Assembly (NCBI GenBank): GCA_046598525.1
Contig: JBKJIJ010000011.1
Span: 1 to 64,000 of the forward strand
Reading direction: 5' to 3'
Length of the DNA: 64,000 nt
From: Methylotenera_A sp046598525
Lineage (GTDB): Bacteria > Pseudomonadota > Gammaproteobacteria > Burkholderiales > Methylophilaceae
The notes beneath the pieces were generated by a model. The model was given only the letters and a program-made list of their open reading frames with translations, was not told the DNA's origin and did no database searches. Of the stretch, positions 8,675-17,747 are shown in pieces. Within the stretch, counting starts at the first letter, position 1. Every line of letters starts with the position of its first letter. Position numbers and translations under genes: made by a program.

Positions 8675-10771
8675 TTATTGTTCGGTGTAGGTTTTAATAT
8701 GATTTTTTTGTGTACTAATCTTTTTGCTCATTACACCATTTAGCTCTATATTATTTTCGGCAAACAATTGTTTATATTGCCCACTTTCGGTTAACACCCA
8801 AGCATCTTCGGTGTCGTCTAAGTAAGGCAGCAAGCACTCTTGCATCACGCGCGTTTGCATTTGCGCATCTAAAATGGGCCATGCAATTTCTACGCGGCGC
8901 ATCATATTGCGGCTCATCCAATCGGCGCTTGATAACCACATACGCTTACTGCTTTTACCGTTTACGCCATCAATTTCAAAGTAAAAAATACGCGAATGCT
9001 CTAAAAAGCGCCCAACAATTGAGCGAACGCGAATGCGGCCTTCTACCCCTGCCACGTTAATCGGCAAAATACAGGCGCCGCGGATAATTAAATCGATAGT
9101 AACGCCCTGCTGTGCGGCGCTAATTAGGGCTTTTACCAATACATTATCGGTAAGTGAATTCATTTTGGCTACGATTTTCGCTTTGCCGCCTAAAACACAA
9201 GCGCGCCTTGCGGCGGCAATTTGGCGCAACATGGTGGCTTGTAAATTAAACGGTGCCACCAATAATTGTTGCATGCGCGGCAGCGCAATTTGGCTAGTTA
9301 AATGCCTAAACACATATTCAATCTCGCGCGTAAGCGTTAAATTGCTGGTTAGCATGCAAATATCGGTATAAAGCTTGGCGGTATTGGCATTGTAATTGCC
9401 AGTTGAAACATGCCCATAACGCTTGATGCGCTTACCTTCTTGACGCATGACCAATAACATTTTGGCATGCGTTTTTAAGCCCACCATGCCGTACACAATT
9501 TGTGCGCCAATCGCCTCTAATGATTCTGCCCAGTTAATATTGGTTTCTTCATCAAAGCGCGCTTTAATTTCCACCACCACCAATACTTCTTTGCCGCGTC
9601 GCACGGCTTCTTGCAGCAAATTAAGCATGCGCGCATCACTGCCGGTGCGGTAAATAGTTTGATGAATCGCTAATACTTTTGGATCGTGAACCGCTTCATG
9701 CAAAAATTTGATGACGGCATCAAAGCTTTCATACGGCCTATGAATTAGTACATCGCCTTGCTTAAGCTGGGTAAAAATAGATTCATCATGCTTAAGTTGC
9801 TTTGGCCAAACCGGCTTAAATGGCACAAAGGCTAAATCGGCACCCGTGGCGTCCACACCATGCGCTAAGCCAGTTAATGAAATTAAACGCCCTAAGTTAA
9901 CCGGGCCTTGTACTGGATATAGCGATGCTGGCGTTAGATTAAATTCGGCTAATAAAAAATCGGATAAATGCGCAACGCAGCTTTGCGATACTTCTAAACG
10001 TACCGCTTCACCAAATGGGCGCTGTGCAAGCTCTTGGCGCAAGGCTTTGGGCAAGTCGCTAATGTCATCTTCATCTAAGGCCAAATCTGAGTGCCGCGTT
10101 ACCCTAAATTGCGAGTAACTTAATATGGTTTGCTGCCTGAATAAATCGGGCAAATGCGCGGCAATAATGCTGGTTAGTGTGACAAATTGCTGTTGCGTGC
10201 CACCATTATTGGGCAGCTGAATCACTCTTGGCAACACACGCGGCACACGGATAATATTAATGCGCTGCGCACTATCATGCTTGGCTGGTGCTAGCTCTAC
10301 AATAAAATGCAGCGCTTTACTGGCCACTAACGGAAAAGGGTGCGAACGGTCTAGCGCAATCGGTAATAGCAGTGGCTTAACATTATCTTCAAAGTATTTA
10401 GCCACCCACTTTTTTTGCAGCTCAGAGCGATCATGCCCGGCAATAATATCCACGCCAGATTGTTTTAATGCTGGCATTAATTCATCATTAAAAATGGCAT
10501 ATTGGCGATTAATAATTGCGTGCGCTTTTTCTGAAACCGCATTAAAACTGTGAATAGAAACGGCGCCCTTTTTAAGATTGCGTTGCATGGCGTCTAATTG
10601 CGCTTCCATGCGCACTTCAAAAAACTCATCTAAATTAGAGGCAACAATACATAAAAACTTCAAGCGTTCTAACAGTGGATAATCGTGGCGTTGCGCCAAC
10701 GATAAAACTCGTTCGTTAAAACTTAAAATACTTAAATCGCGGTCAAGCAGTTTTGGGGCGGTGGTAATCAT
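8675..10771 (-). CDS. ppk: polyphosphate kinase 1
   Basis: A 698-residue PPK1, which polymerises the gamma-phosphate of ATP into polyphosphate. The N-domain starts LLDRDLSILSFNERVLSLA, and the head domain has the SNLDEFFEVRMEAQLDAM block. Both phospholipase-D-like C-domains are present; the phosphorylated histidine is expected in the RYGHVSTGNYN motif. ALDRSHPFPLV and LIHRPYESFD are further family blocks. Upstream, on the minus strand, are two TGTCAT-like half-sites 22 bp apart (10812 and 10790) and a 6-4-6 palindrome at 10778-10793. No ribosome site is evident near the ATG. The half-sites might be a degenerate Pho box, but this is weak. Confidence 0.97.
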   Translation of the reverse strand: MITTAPKLLDRDLSILSFNERVLSLAQRHDYPLLERLKFLCIVASNLDEFFEVRMEAQLDAMQRNLKKGAVSIHSFNAVSEKAHAIINRQYAIFNDELMPALKQSGVDIIAGHDRSELQKKWVAKYFEDNVKPLLLPIALDRSHPFPLVASKALHFIVELAPAKHDSAQRINIIRVPRVLPRVIQLPNNGGTQQQFVTLTSIIAAHLPDLFRQQTILSYSQFRVTRHSDLALDEDDISDLPKALRQELAQRPFGEAVRLEVSQSCVAHLSDFLLAEFNLTPASLYPVQGPVNLGRLISLTGLAHGVDATGADLAFVPFKPVWPKQLKHDESIFTQLKQGDVLIHRPYESFDAVIKFLHEAVHDPKVLAIHQTIYRTGSDARMLNLLQEAVRRGKEVLVVVEIKARFDEETNINWAESLEAIGAQIVYGMVGLKTHAKMLLVMRQEGKRIKRYGHVSTGNYNANTAKLYTDICMLTSNLTLTREIEYVFRHLTSQIALPRMQQLLVAPFNLQATMLRQIAAARRACVLGGKAKIVAKMNSLTDNVLVKALISAAQQGVTIDLIIRGACILPINVAGVEGRIRVRSIVGRFLEHSRIFYFEIDGVNGKSSKRMWLSSADWMSRNMMRRVEIAWPILDAQMQTRVMQECLLPYLDDTEDAWVLTESGQYKQLFAENNIELNGVMSKKISTQKNHIKTYTEQ

Positions 10772-10854
10772 ATGTGGATATGTTATGACATATTTCCTGC
10801 TTTATGATGACAATTTTGTGAAATAACGCGTTTAGCCCAATAAATTCGCGCCTT

Positions 10855-12420
10855 TTACAAACTATCCAGATGCGTTAACAACTGTGTGGCCTGCATTTGA
10901 ATCGCTTCAACCTCGGCTTGATCAAATCGATCCACATTTTTCGCCATTAAAGCGGTGCGTGGATTGCGCGCAAACGTATCATAATGTTTGATTAAAAAAT
11001 GCCAATACAGTGTCGTGGTTGGGCAAGCTTGCGGCCCCGTTTTAAGCTCTGGCTTGTATTTACAGCTGCTGCAATAATTGCTCATGCGTTTAATATAAGC
11101 GCCGCTGGCTACATAGGGCTTGCTGGTAAATCGCCCGCCATTGGCATAAAGCGCCATGCCCACCACATTTGGCAGCTCAACCCACTCCACCGCGTCTACG
11201 TACACCGCCAAATACCAAGCTTCTACTTCGCGCGGATTTAACTCCGCCAAAATACCAAACATGCCCGTGACCATCAAACGCTGAATATGATGCGCGTAAC
11301 CATATGCAAAGGTGTCATTCACGGTTTGGCGCATACAATTCATATGCGTGTCGCCAGACCAATACCATTTAGGGAGCTGACGTTGATGATTGTAGTGATT
11401 GCTTTGCGCCATTTGCGGCATATCCAGCCAATACACGCCGCGAATAAATTCACGCCAGCCTAATATCTGGCGAATAAAGCCTTCTACGCTGGCTAATGGC
11501 AAAGAATTAGGCTGAAGGTGATTTTTTTTGTATGCACTAACCGCCGCCTGAATCACTTCGCGTGGATTTAACAATTTTAAATTAAGCGATGTAGATAAAA
11601 GCGAATGCCATAAATAAGGACTTTTAGTTTTATCTGTTTCGGCCCACATCGCATCTTGATGGTCGCCAAAACCTGCCAGCTTGTGATGAATAAAATCATC
11701 TAAAAATTGCAAAGCCGCTTGGCGTGTAACTGGCCAAATAAAGTGCTTTAGTGAGCCTGGATGTTGCGCAAATTGCCGCTCAACCAAATCCATCACTTCT
11801 TGCGTAATATCATCAATGCTCAGTTGTGGCGCAGCTGGCACATTTTGCGGCCCTGCTTTGCCAAAGGTTTTACGATTTTCCGCATCGTAATTCCAAGCGC
11901 CACCTTCTGGCTCTTTACCTTGCATCAGCACATCGTATTTTTGGCGCATTTTGCGATAGAAAAATTCCATGCGCAGCTGCTTACTAACCCCAGCCCAATG
12001 TTTAAAATCGGCTTTAGAGCACATAAAATGCGTGTCATCGCGAATCACTAATTGGGTTTGCGTTTCTTTGCAAAACGCCATCAAATCTTGTTCAAGCCGA
12101 TATTCACCAGGCTCACAAACAATCACTTTTTGTGGTTTTAAGGCTTGAATATAGTGCGCCCAAGCCGCCTTTAAGCTGGCAAATTCATGCTCACCCAGCT
12201 TTAGGTAGATTGGCGAAATCTGCTGATTATTGAGTTGCTGTGCAAAATGGCGCATGGCCGATAAAAACAGCACAATGCGCGCTTTGTGGCTCCAAACATG
12301 GGTTGCCTCACCGCCCGCCTCAACCATTAAAACAGCATCTTGTGCCGCGTCAAAGCCTTCTAGTGCAGGATTATCAAGATTAAGCTGATCGCCAAGGATT
12401 AAAATTAAATGGCGCGTCAT
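10855..12420 (-). CDS. cryptochrome/photolyase-related protein (FeS-BCP type)
   Basis: A 521-residue protein of the deoxyribodipyrimidine-photolyase-related family, the bacterial (6-4) photolyases/cryptochromes that bind FAD and a 4Fe-4S cluster. It starts MTRHLILILGDQLN, the usual family N-terminus. The C-terminal region has the FAD-pocket block VYVDAVEWVELPNVVGMALYANGG and cysteines in NYCSSCKYKP and GPQACPTTTLYW that belong to the cluster-binding region. Longer starts are possible, but the ATG at 12420 fits the family and overlaps the stop of the DUF2256 gene by ATGA, implying translational coupling. (6-4) photoproduct repair is the likely role; a light-sensing role is not excluded. Confidence 0.9.
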   Translation of the reverse strand: MTRHLILILGDQLNLDNPALEGFDAAQDAVLMVEAGGEATHVWSHKARIVLFLSAMRHFAQQLNNQQISPIYLKLGEHEFASLKAAWAHYIQALKPQKVIVCEPGEYRLEQDLMAFCKETQTQLVIRDDTHFMCSKADFKHWAGVSKQLRMEFFYRKMRQKYDVLMQGKEPEGGAWNYDAENRKTFGKAGPQNVPAAPQLSIDDITQEVMDLVERQFAQHPGSLKHFIWPVTRQAALQFLDDFIHHKLAGFGDHQDAMWAETDKTKSPYLWHSLLSTSLNLKLLNPREVIQAAVSAYKKNHLQPNSLPLASVEGFIRQILGWREFIRGVYWLDMPQMAQSNHYNHQRQLPKWYWSGDTHMNCMRQTVNDTFAYGYAHHIQRLMVTGMFGILAELNPREVEAWYLAVYVDAVEWVELPNVVGMALYANGGRFTSKPYVASGAYIKRMSNYCSSCKYKPELKTGPQACPTTTLYWHFLIKHYDTFARNPRTALMAKNVDRFDQAEVEAIQMQATQLLTHLDSL

Positions 12421-12572
12421 GCTTTGGATTTGCGGCATTTTTCTGAGCAATACTTCACTTCATCCCAGTTTTTTTCCCAAGATTTACGCCATGTAATATC
12501 GCGCCCGCAGACCAAGCAGGCCTTGGTGGGCAGATAACTTTTATTACCTTTGAATGATGAGAATTGATTCAC
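12417..12572 (-). CDS. DUF2256 small Cys-rich protein
   Basis: A 51-residue protein starting with GTG at 12572; the frame is closed by a stop shortly upstream. It contains the DUF2256 pattern: KACLVCGR, then TWRKSWEKNWDEVKYCSEKCRK. The four cysteines (residues 19, 22, 42, 46; CX2C...CX3C) look like a metal site, probably zinc. The stop overlaps the photolyase ATG by ATGA, and tcdA lies 44 nt upstream on the same strand. The tight coupling suggests a function with the photolyase-related protein. The biochemical role of the family is not known to me. Confidence 0.88.
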   Translation of the reverse strand: MNQFSSFKGNKSYLPTKACLVCGRDITWRKSWEKNWDEVKYCSEKCRKSKA

Positions 12573-12616
12573 AAGCGAATGACTGCGTTTGCGTCATGAG
12601 GTTCAAAAAAAATGCG

Positions 12617-13390
12617 TTAAAGTAAGATTTTTTTGATAGCCAATTGTGCAGCGGTAAATCCAAATGGCGCGGTAACGCAAACGCTTGAGCCATAACCAGC
12701 ACAATTTAAACCAGTAATAGCGCTAGAATCCGCTACGCATGAGGCTTCTGGCTTAATGGCTTGCTCATCGGAATACACGCAATCGATGCCAAACTTGGCG
12801 GATTTTTTAGTGTTTGAGGCCTTAGGGAAATCAAAATCGCGGCGTAATTGATTGCGCACTTTAGATAACAGCCTATCACCGGTTACATGTGCCAAATCAG
12901 CCACTTGAATTCGCGTTGGGTCTAAGCGCCCGCCTGCGCTGCCCGCCATAATTAAAGGAGTGTGATTACGCTTGCAAAAATCCGCCAGCGCGATTTTAGC
13001 TTGCGCATCATCAATGCAATCCACAATCACGTCACATTTAAAATTGAGTAACGCGGCAATATTTGCTGCCGTAATAAAATCTTCAATTTCATGCACTTTG
13101 CACATAGGATTAATACTTAAAATGCGCTCATGCATGGCGCTTACTTTTGCTTTGCCAAACGCGCCATCCACAGCATGCAATTGGCGATTCACATTGCTTT
13201 CGGCGATATTATCTAAATCAATCAAGGTGATAGTGCCAACGGCGTTGCGCGCTAAGGCCTCAGCTGCCCAACTACCCACACCGCCAATGCCAATAACGAC
13301 AATATGCGCGGCTTGCAGCTTGGCTAAACCTGCATCGCTGTATAAACGGCGAACGCCGCCAAAACGTCGCTCAAAATCCACTTCTACCAT
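12617..13390 (-). CDS. tcdA: tRNA threonylcarbamoyladenosine dehydratase (TcdA/CsdL)
   Basis: A 257-residue E1/ThiF-fold ATPase that cyclises t6A37 of tRNAs to ct6A. It begins with the TcdA-specific ERRFGGVRRLYSDAGLAKL. The nucleotide-binding loop VVIGIGGVGSWAAEALARNAVG is near residues 31-53, the LIDLDNIAESNVNRQ block follows, and the conserved VDCIDDAQAK segment comes after that. The C-terminal CVYSDEQAIKPE and GSSVCVTAPFGFTAAQ match TcdA rather than ThiF or MoeB. It lies on the same strand as the DUF2256-photolyase pair and downstream of acpS, separated from acpS by about 110 nt. Confidence 0.93.
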   Translation of the reverse strand: MVEVDFERRFGGVRRLYSDAGLAKLQAAHIVVIGIGGVGSWAAEALARNAVGTITLIDLDNIAESNVNRQLHAVDGAFGKAKVSAMHERILSINPMCKVHEIEDFITAANIAALLNFKCDVIVDCIDDAQAKIALADFCKRNHTPLIMAGSAGGRLDPTRIQVADLAHVTGDRLLSKVRNQLRRDFDFPKASNTKKSAKFGIDCVYSDEQAIKPEASCVADSSAITGLNCAGYGSSVCVTAPFGFTAAQLAIKKILL

Positions 13391-13504
13391 GCATCAACTC
13401 CGTCTTGCTGAGTGTAATGATGCATCCTGCCCTTTAGTTTGCCAGAACTGGATTCTTCACTGCGTTCAGAACGACGGATTGGTAGTTTCACGTTTTATAC
13501 TACT

Positions 13505-13897
13505 TTAAGTTTCTAACACGGCTGTTTCTAATACAACGAACGCAGCCGCTAAATTCTTCTCATCGCTGATGCTGATATGCGTTTGCGTGATATTTTTGGT
13601 GGCTAAAAATGCTTGTAATTCTTTAGCCAAAACCAATATCGGCTTGCCTAAATCATCATGCGAAACAGCTATATTTTGAAAAGTAGCAGGAGCGCGCAAA
13701 CCTGTGCCTAATGCTTTCGAAAAAGCCTCTTTTGCCGCAAAGCGCTTGGCTAAAAAGCGCGGTTTGATATGCGATTGCTGATAGCTGGCAAATTCACTTT
13801 CCGCCAAAACACGTTTGGCAAATTCATCGCCAAATTGAGCAATAGAAGCCTCAATTCGGCTCACTTCTACAATATCGGTACCAATGCCAAAAATCAT
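13505..13897 (-). CDS. acpS: holo-[acyl-carrier-protein] synthase
   Basis: A 130-residue phosphopantetheinyl transferase that activates ACP with the CoA-derived 4'-phosphopantetheine arm. The N-terminal IFGIGTDIVEVSRIE carries the metal-binding Asp, and RFLAKRFAAKEAFSKALGTG carries the conserved Glu/Lys. The C-terminal THISISDEKNLAAAFVVLE is also typical. The gene starts 6 nt after the pdxJ stop, so the two are co-transcribed. The pdxJ-acpS pair is a common arrangement in proteobacteria. Confidence 0.97.
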   Translation of the reverse strand: MIFGIGTDIVEVSRIEASIAQFGDEFAKRVLAESEFASYQQSHIKPRFLAKRFAAKEAFSKALGTGLRAPATFQNIAVSHDDLGKPILVLAKELQAFLATKNITQTHISISDEKNLAAAFVVLETAVLET

Positions 13898-13903
13898 ATT
13901 GAA

Positions 13904-14632
13904 TTAGGCAGGCGCCGATTCTTTCATCAGCGCTTTCATTTCTCTTACGGCATTATCCCAGCCGACAAAAATCGCATGCGCCACAATGGCATGGCCAATA
14001 TTTAGCTCTTCTAAGCCTTCAATTTCGGCGATTTCATGCACATTGTGGTAGTGCAAGCCGTGGCCTGCATTTACCACCAAACCCAACTTTTTGGCATGCG
14101 CAACGGCTTGTTTAATGCGCATTAATTCCAGTGCTTTTGCCGCATCCGTTTCGGCATCGGCAAACGTACCTGTGTGCAGCTCAATCACTGGCGCGCCCAT
14201 TTTTTTGGCGGCGTCAATCTGCGCAATATCTGGCCCAATAAACAGTGAAACGCGAATACCATGCGCGGCTAATTTATCGCAAGCGGCTTTTACTTTATCA
14301 AAATGTGTCACCACATCCAGCCCACCTTCTGTGGTGCGCTCTTCGCGCCGCTCTGGCACTAGGCAAACGTCTTGCGGTTTAACTTGGCAGGCAATGCCAA
14401 TCATTTCATCGGTTACCGCTACTTCAAGATTCATTTTAGTTTGCAGCAGAGGGCGTAGCGCGAAAATATCGGCGTCTTGCATATGCCGTCTATCTTCACG
14501 CAAATGCAGCGTAATGCTGTCAGCACCCGCCTGCTCTGCACGCAGCGCGGCTTGCACCACGCTAGGATATTTAGTGCCACGCGCTTGCCGAATGGTAGCG
14601 ACGTGGTCGATGTTTACACCTAATTTAATCAT
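13904..14632 (-). CDS. pdxJ: pyridoxine 5'-phosphate synthase
   Basis: A 242-residue TIM-barrel enzyme that condenses 1-deoxyxylulose-5-phosphate with 3-amino-2-oxopropyl phosphate to make pyridoxine 5'-phosphate (vitamin B6). Family signatures are intact: LGVNIDHVATIRQARGT at the N-terminus, SITLHLREDRRHMQD near residue 40, CLVPERREERTTEGGLDV near residue 90, and the C-terminal NAGHGLHYHNV...EELNIGHAIVAHAIFVG. It sits between recO (27 nt upstream) and acpS (6 nt downstream). Confidence 0.98.
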   Translation of the reverse strand: MIKLGVNIDHVATIRQARGTKYPSVVQAALRAEQAGADSITLHLREDRRHMQDADIFALRPLLQTKMNLEVAVTDEMIGIACQVKPQDVCLVPERREERTTEGGLDVVTHFDKVKAACDKLAAHGIRVSLFIGPDIAQIDAAKKMGAPVIELHTGTFADAETDAAKALELMRIKQAVAHAKKLGLVVNAGHGLHYHNVHEIAEIEGLEELNIGHAIVAHAIFVGWDNAVREMKALMKESAPA

Positions 14633-14659
14633 TTTGAAATTTTCTATCGTAAAAATAAT

Positions 14660-15421
14660 TCATAGACCTTGTAGGTCTATCAAAAGCTGCCTTGTATGAA
14701 GCGGTTTGTCGCCTAAGTAATGCGCCAATAAATAGCGCATCAATTGCTTGCTTTGGCTTTGCGTTTGCAGCTCTGCATAATCGTCATTGGCCATATTCAA
14801 CAAGGTTAAACCGCTTAATTGTACGCCATTTTTAGTCGCATTTAAGTTGCATGCGCCATACTCTGCTTCATAGCGATACGTTTTATCAGCCAGAATTTCG
14901 CCATCATTTTCATCGGTAAGCAATGGCACAGCGTAGCCCATTTCTTGCAATAGTTTAAGCTCAAATCGACGCAAGGTAATCGCTAAACTTTTGGCCGAAT
15001 TAGCCGTTTGGCCATCTATTAAATCTTGTTGGGTGGCCAGCGTTTTAAGCGTGCTGTCATAATATTCAAATAAGTTTTCATGCGCATCTTCACGCGGTAA
15101 CAGGCGCAGCAGTAGCTCATTCATATAAAAGCCGCACATTAGCGCCTCACCTTTTAGCAAGGTTAGGCCTGCGTTCCAATCTAGGCTATGCAGTGTTTTT
15201 AGCTCATTTTTGCCAGACCATGCGCCAGATAACATTTGAAACGATTGCAGCATGCCGCGCATGGCAGAATGTGTCCTGCGCGCGCCTTTTGCCACAGCGG
15301 CTATTCGGCCAAATTGTTGACTGAATAATTCCACCACCAAGCTGGTTTCTTTAAATGGATAGGTATGCAACACGTATACAGGCTGATTATCGTGCTTATG
15401 CGCGTTGACAGAAGTTGCCAA
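14660..15421 (-). CDS. recO: DNA repair protein RecO
   Basis: A 253-residue RecO, a RecFOR-pathway mediator that anneals ssDNA and helps load RecA. The N-terminal OB-fold region contains VYVLHTYPFKETSLVVELFSQQFGRIAAVAKGARR, the most recognisable family block, and a helical C-terminal domain follows. The only start available before the conserved region is a TTG at 15421, two bases after the stop of the upstream gene. Translation is therefore probably coupled to that gene. The zinc-finger cysteines of some RecO proteins are absent, as in many proteobacteria. Confidence 0.92.
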   Translation of the reverse strand: MATSVNAHKHDNQPVYVLHTYPFKETSLVVELFSQQFGRIAAVAKGARRTHSAMRGMLQSFQMLSGAWSGKNELKTLHSLDWNAGLTLLKGEALMCGFYMNELLLRLLPREDAHENLFEYYDSTLKTLATQQDLIDGQTANSAKSLAITLRRFELKLLQEMGYAVPLLTDENDGEILADKTYRYEAEYGACNLNATKNGVQLSGLTLLNMANDDYAELQTQSQSKQLMRYLLAHYLGDKPLHTRQLLIDLQGL

Positions 15422-15423
15422 AA

Positions 15424-15921
15424 TTAGCGCTCTAGTTGACTTAAGCTTTGCAATACTTCGTCTTGCGCTTTTTGTATCAGCAAAGGGACTAGCATTTTAG
15501 ATGCACCTGGCGCTTCTGTGCTTGAAAAAAGTATCATGGCAAAAAGAGTGTTGGTTTCTGCATGCAAGGGTGTAAATTTACCAAAGCCGTATCGCGAATT
15601 TTTAATCAGCTGCCATGCGCCTTTAGGTTCGGCATATTCAGGCTTATCAAAGTGCTGTTTAATTTCCTCAGTAGAGATACTTTTTAAAGGGTAATCACCA
15701 TTGTCGGCCAAAATAACCCAGCCCATATCGCCATCTTTGCTGGTGTTTTTAAGCTGATACAAATACCAATCGCCATCTTGATTAGCGGTGGTTTCATACA
15801 CCAAATTGAACACATTATTAATGCTACCCGTTTTGCGATTAACGGCGTAATAAACACCGGCATCATCCAGCGTAATCGGCTTGCCGTAAATCGGCAGATT
15901 AAAAACATTGTGTTCTGACAT
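15424..15921 (-). CDS. uncharacterised 165-residue protein between era and recO
   Basis: I do not recognise this family. The protein has no signal peptide or membrane segment. It starts MSEHNVFNLPIYGKPITLDDAGVYYAVN and has several aromatic-rich stretches (GDWYLYQL, GAWQLIKNSRYGFGKF), which suggest a compact mixed alpha/beta cytosolic protein. It is embedded in the era-recO-pdxJ-acpS run, 126 nt after era, and its stop nearly touches the recO start. Operon position makes it a real expressed gene, possibly linked to RNA or DNA maintenance, but no function should be assumed. Confidence 0.7.
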   Translation of the reverse strand: MSEHNVFNLPIYGKPITLDDAGVYYAVNRKTGSINNVFNLVYETTANQDGDWYLYQLKNTSKDGDMGWVILADNGDYPLKSISTEEIKQHFDKPEYAEPKGAWQLIKNSRYGFGKFTPLHAETNTLFAMILFSSTEAPGASKMLVPLLIQKAQDEVLQSLSQLER

Positions 15922-16047
15922 TAGCTAACCCTAAATTAATCGCTAGCCCTAAATTAAAGCTTAAACTAAATCAATCACTTAACATTAATTGGCTCATTAA
16001 TTGGCTTTAGTTAATCGAAACTAGAAAAGCTATTTTACTGAAAGTAC

Positions 16048-16953
16048 TTAATAGCCAAGGCTTTTCAACGCTCTTTCGTCATCTGCCCAGCCACCTTTAA
16101 CTTTAACCCAGGTTTCTAAATACACTTTGCTGCCAAATAATTTTTCCATATCTTGACGCGCTTCGGTGGATATTTGTTTCATTTTTTCGCCATTTTTACC
16201 AATTAACATTGGCTTTTGGCTATCTTTATCCACAATAATGGCAGCAAAAATACGGCGTAAATTATTCACTGTTTCAAATTTTTCAATTTCAACCGTTACG
16301 GCATAGGGTATTTCATCGCCTAATAATCGGAATATTTTTTCGCGAATGAGTTCAGCCGCTAAAAATCGTTCGTTTTTATCGGTTAACTCATCTTCGCCAT
16401 AAATAGCAGCTTGTTCAGGCAAGTATTTGCGCGTTGTTTCAAGCAACTCATCTAAATTAAGGCTTTTTTTAGCACTGACCGGAATAATGCCCACAAACGG
16501 ATGCAGCAAATCGAAATCTTGAATCAATGGCAGCAAGTTATTTTTGTCACCCATCAAATCGGCTTTATTCACCACTAACAACACCGGCTTATCGGTTGGC
16601 AATAAGCTTAAAACTTTTGTATCGGCTTCACCCAATTTCATTGGCTCAATCACAAACAGCACCACGTCTACTTCGGTCAGCACTTGCGTAACGGTTTTAT
16701 TTAAGCCTTTATTTAACGCATTTAAATGTTTTTGCTGAAAACCAGGCGTGTCAACAAATAAAAATTGCGTGTCATCGGTGGTGTGAATACCCAATAAACG
16801 GTGGCGTGTGGTTTGCGCTTTGCGCGAGGTGATCGCTAACTTCAACCCTAAAATATGATTTAGCAAAGTCGATTTTCCTACGTTTGGACGGCCAACAATG
16901 GCTACCGTTCCGCAGCGAAAAGGACGACTATCTATGTTTGCATCTTGTGTCAT
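16048..16953 (-). CDS. era: GTPase Era
   Basis: A 301-residue Era, a GTPase that assists 16S rRNA processing and 30S assembly. The G1 loop GRPNVGKST is at residues 21-29, G3 is DTPGF, and G4 is NKAD. The C-terminal KH domain carries the MLIGKNGEKMKQI RNA-binding loop. It is downstream of rnc on the same strand, the usual rnc-era pairing. The 89-nt gap to rnc is AT-rich and contains short near-repeats of a TTGTA-type sequence. Confidence 0.98.
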   Translation of the reverse strand: MTQDANIDSRPFRCGTVAIVGRPNVGKSTLLNHILGLKLAITSRKAQTTRHRLLGIHTTDDTQFLFVDTPGFQQKHLNALNKGLNKTVTQVLTEVDVVLFVIEPMKLGEADTKVLSLLPTDKPVLLVVNKADLMGDKNNLLPLIQDFDLLHPFVGIIPVSAKKSLNLDELLETTRKYLPEQAAIYGEDELTDKNERFLAAELIREKIFRLLGDEIPYAVTVEIEKFETVNNLRRIFAAIIVDKDSQKPMLIGKNGEKMKQISTEARQDMEKLFGSKVYLETWVKVKGGWADDERALKSLGY

Positions 16954-17042
16954 GTATTGGTTTCTATTTTGTATCGTTCTATTTATATGGTGTAAATTAT
17001 ATGTTGTAAATTGTATGGTCTAAATTGTATAGCGCAAAAGCG

Positions 17043-17726
17043 CTAAAGATTAATCTTTTCTAATGCTAACTGCGCCGCACGCTGTTCGGCAATGCGGCGG
17101 CTGGTGCCTTCACCAACGGTTGTAATATCTAACACTTTAATCTCGCAGGCCACTTTAAAGGTTTGTGCATGCGCTTCACCTTCAATCAGCACTACGTTGT
17201 AATCGGGCAAATCCATTTTTTTGCTTTGCAAAAATTCTTGCAATTGTGATTTAGCATCTTTATCAATGATTTTTGGGTCGATATCGGTAAGCTTATCTTG
17301 AAACAGTTTTAACACTAAGGTTTCAGCGGCCTCATAACCACCATCAATGTACACCGCGCCAACAATCGCTTCTAGGGCATCGGCCAGAATAGATGGCCTA
17401 CGCCAGCCAGCACTTTTTAACTCACCCTCACCCAATTTAAGCGATTCACCTACATTGAGATTCTGCGCGATTTCGCACAAGGTGGATTCTTTAACCAACT
17501 GGGCGCGCAAACGACTTAAATCACCTTCTGGCAGCTTATTAAAGCGATTAAAAAGTTGGTTAGCAATAATAAAATTAAGCGCACCATCGCCTAAAAACTC
17601 TAGGCGCTCATTATTGTTAGCCGAAAAACTACGGTGCGTGAGCGCCTGCGCTAGCAGCCCTAAATTTTTGAACGAGTAGCCAAGGCGGCCAGCAATACGT
17701 TCTTTTGTAGGGCTATCAGGCGCCAT
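17043..17726 (-). CDS. rnc: ribonuclease III
   Basis: A 227-residue RNase III, a dsRNA endonuclease that processes rRNA precursors and mRNAs. The signature motif NNERLEFLGDGALNFIIA contains the acidic catalytic residues E40 and D47. The second acidic block is ILADALEAIVGAVYIDGGYEA. The C-terminal dsRNA-binding domain (KSQLQEFLQSKK...AEQRAAQLALEKI) is complete. The gene follows lepB and the DUF4845 gene in the standard betaproteobacterial order. Confidence 0.98.
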   Translation of the reverse strand: MAPDSPTKERIAGRLGYSFKNLGLLAQALTHRSFSANNNERLEFLGDGALNFIIANQLFNRFNKLPEGDLSRLRAQLVKESTLCEIAQNLNVGESLKLGEGELKSAGWRRPSILADALEAIVGAVYIDGGYEAAETLVLKLFQDKLTDIDPKIIDKDAKSQLQEFLQSKKMDLPDYNVVLIEGEAHAQTFKVACEIKVLDITTVGEGTSRRIAEQRAAQLALEKINL

Positions 17727-17747
17727 GCTGTTTAAAACCTAGCCACA

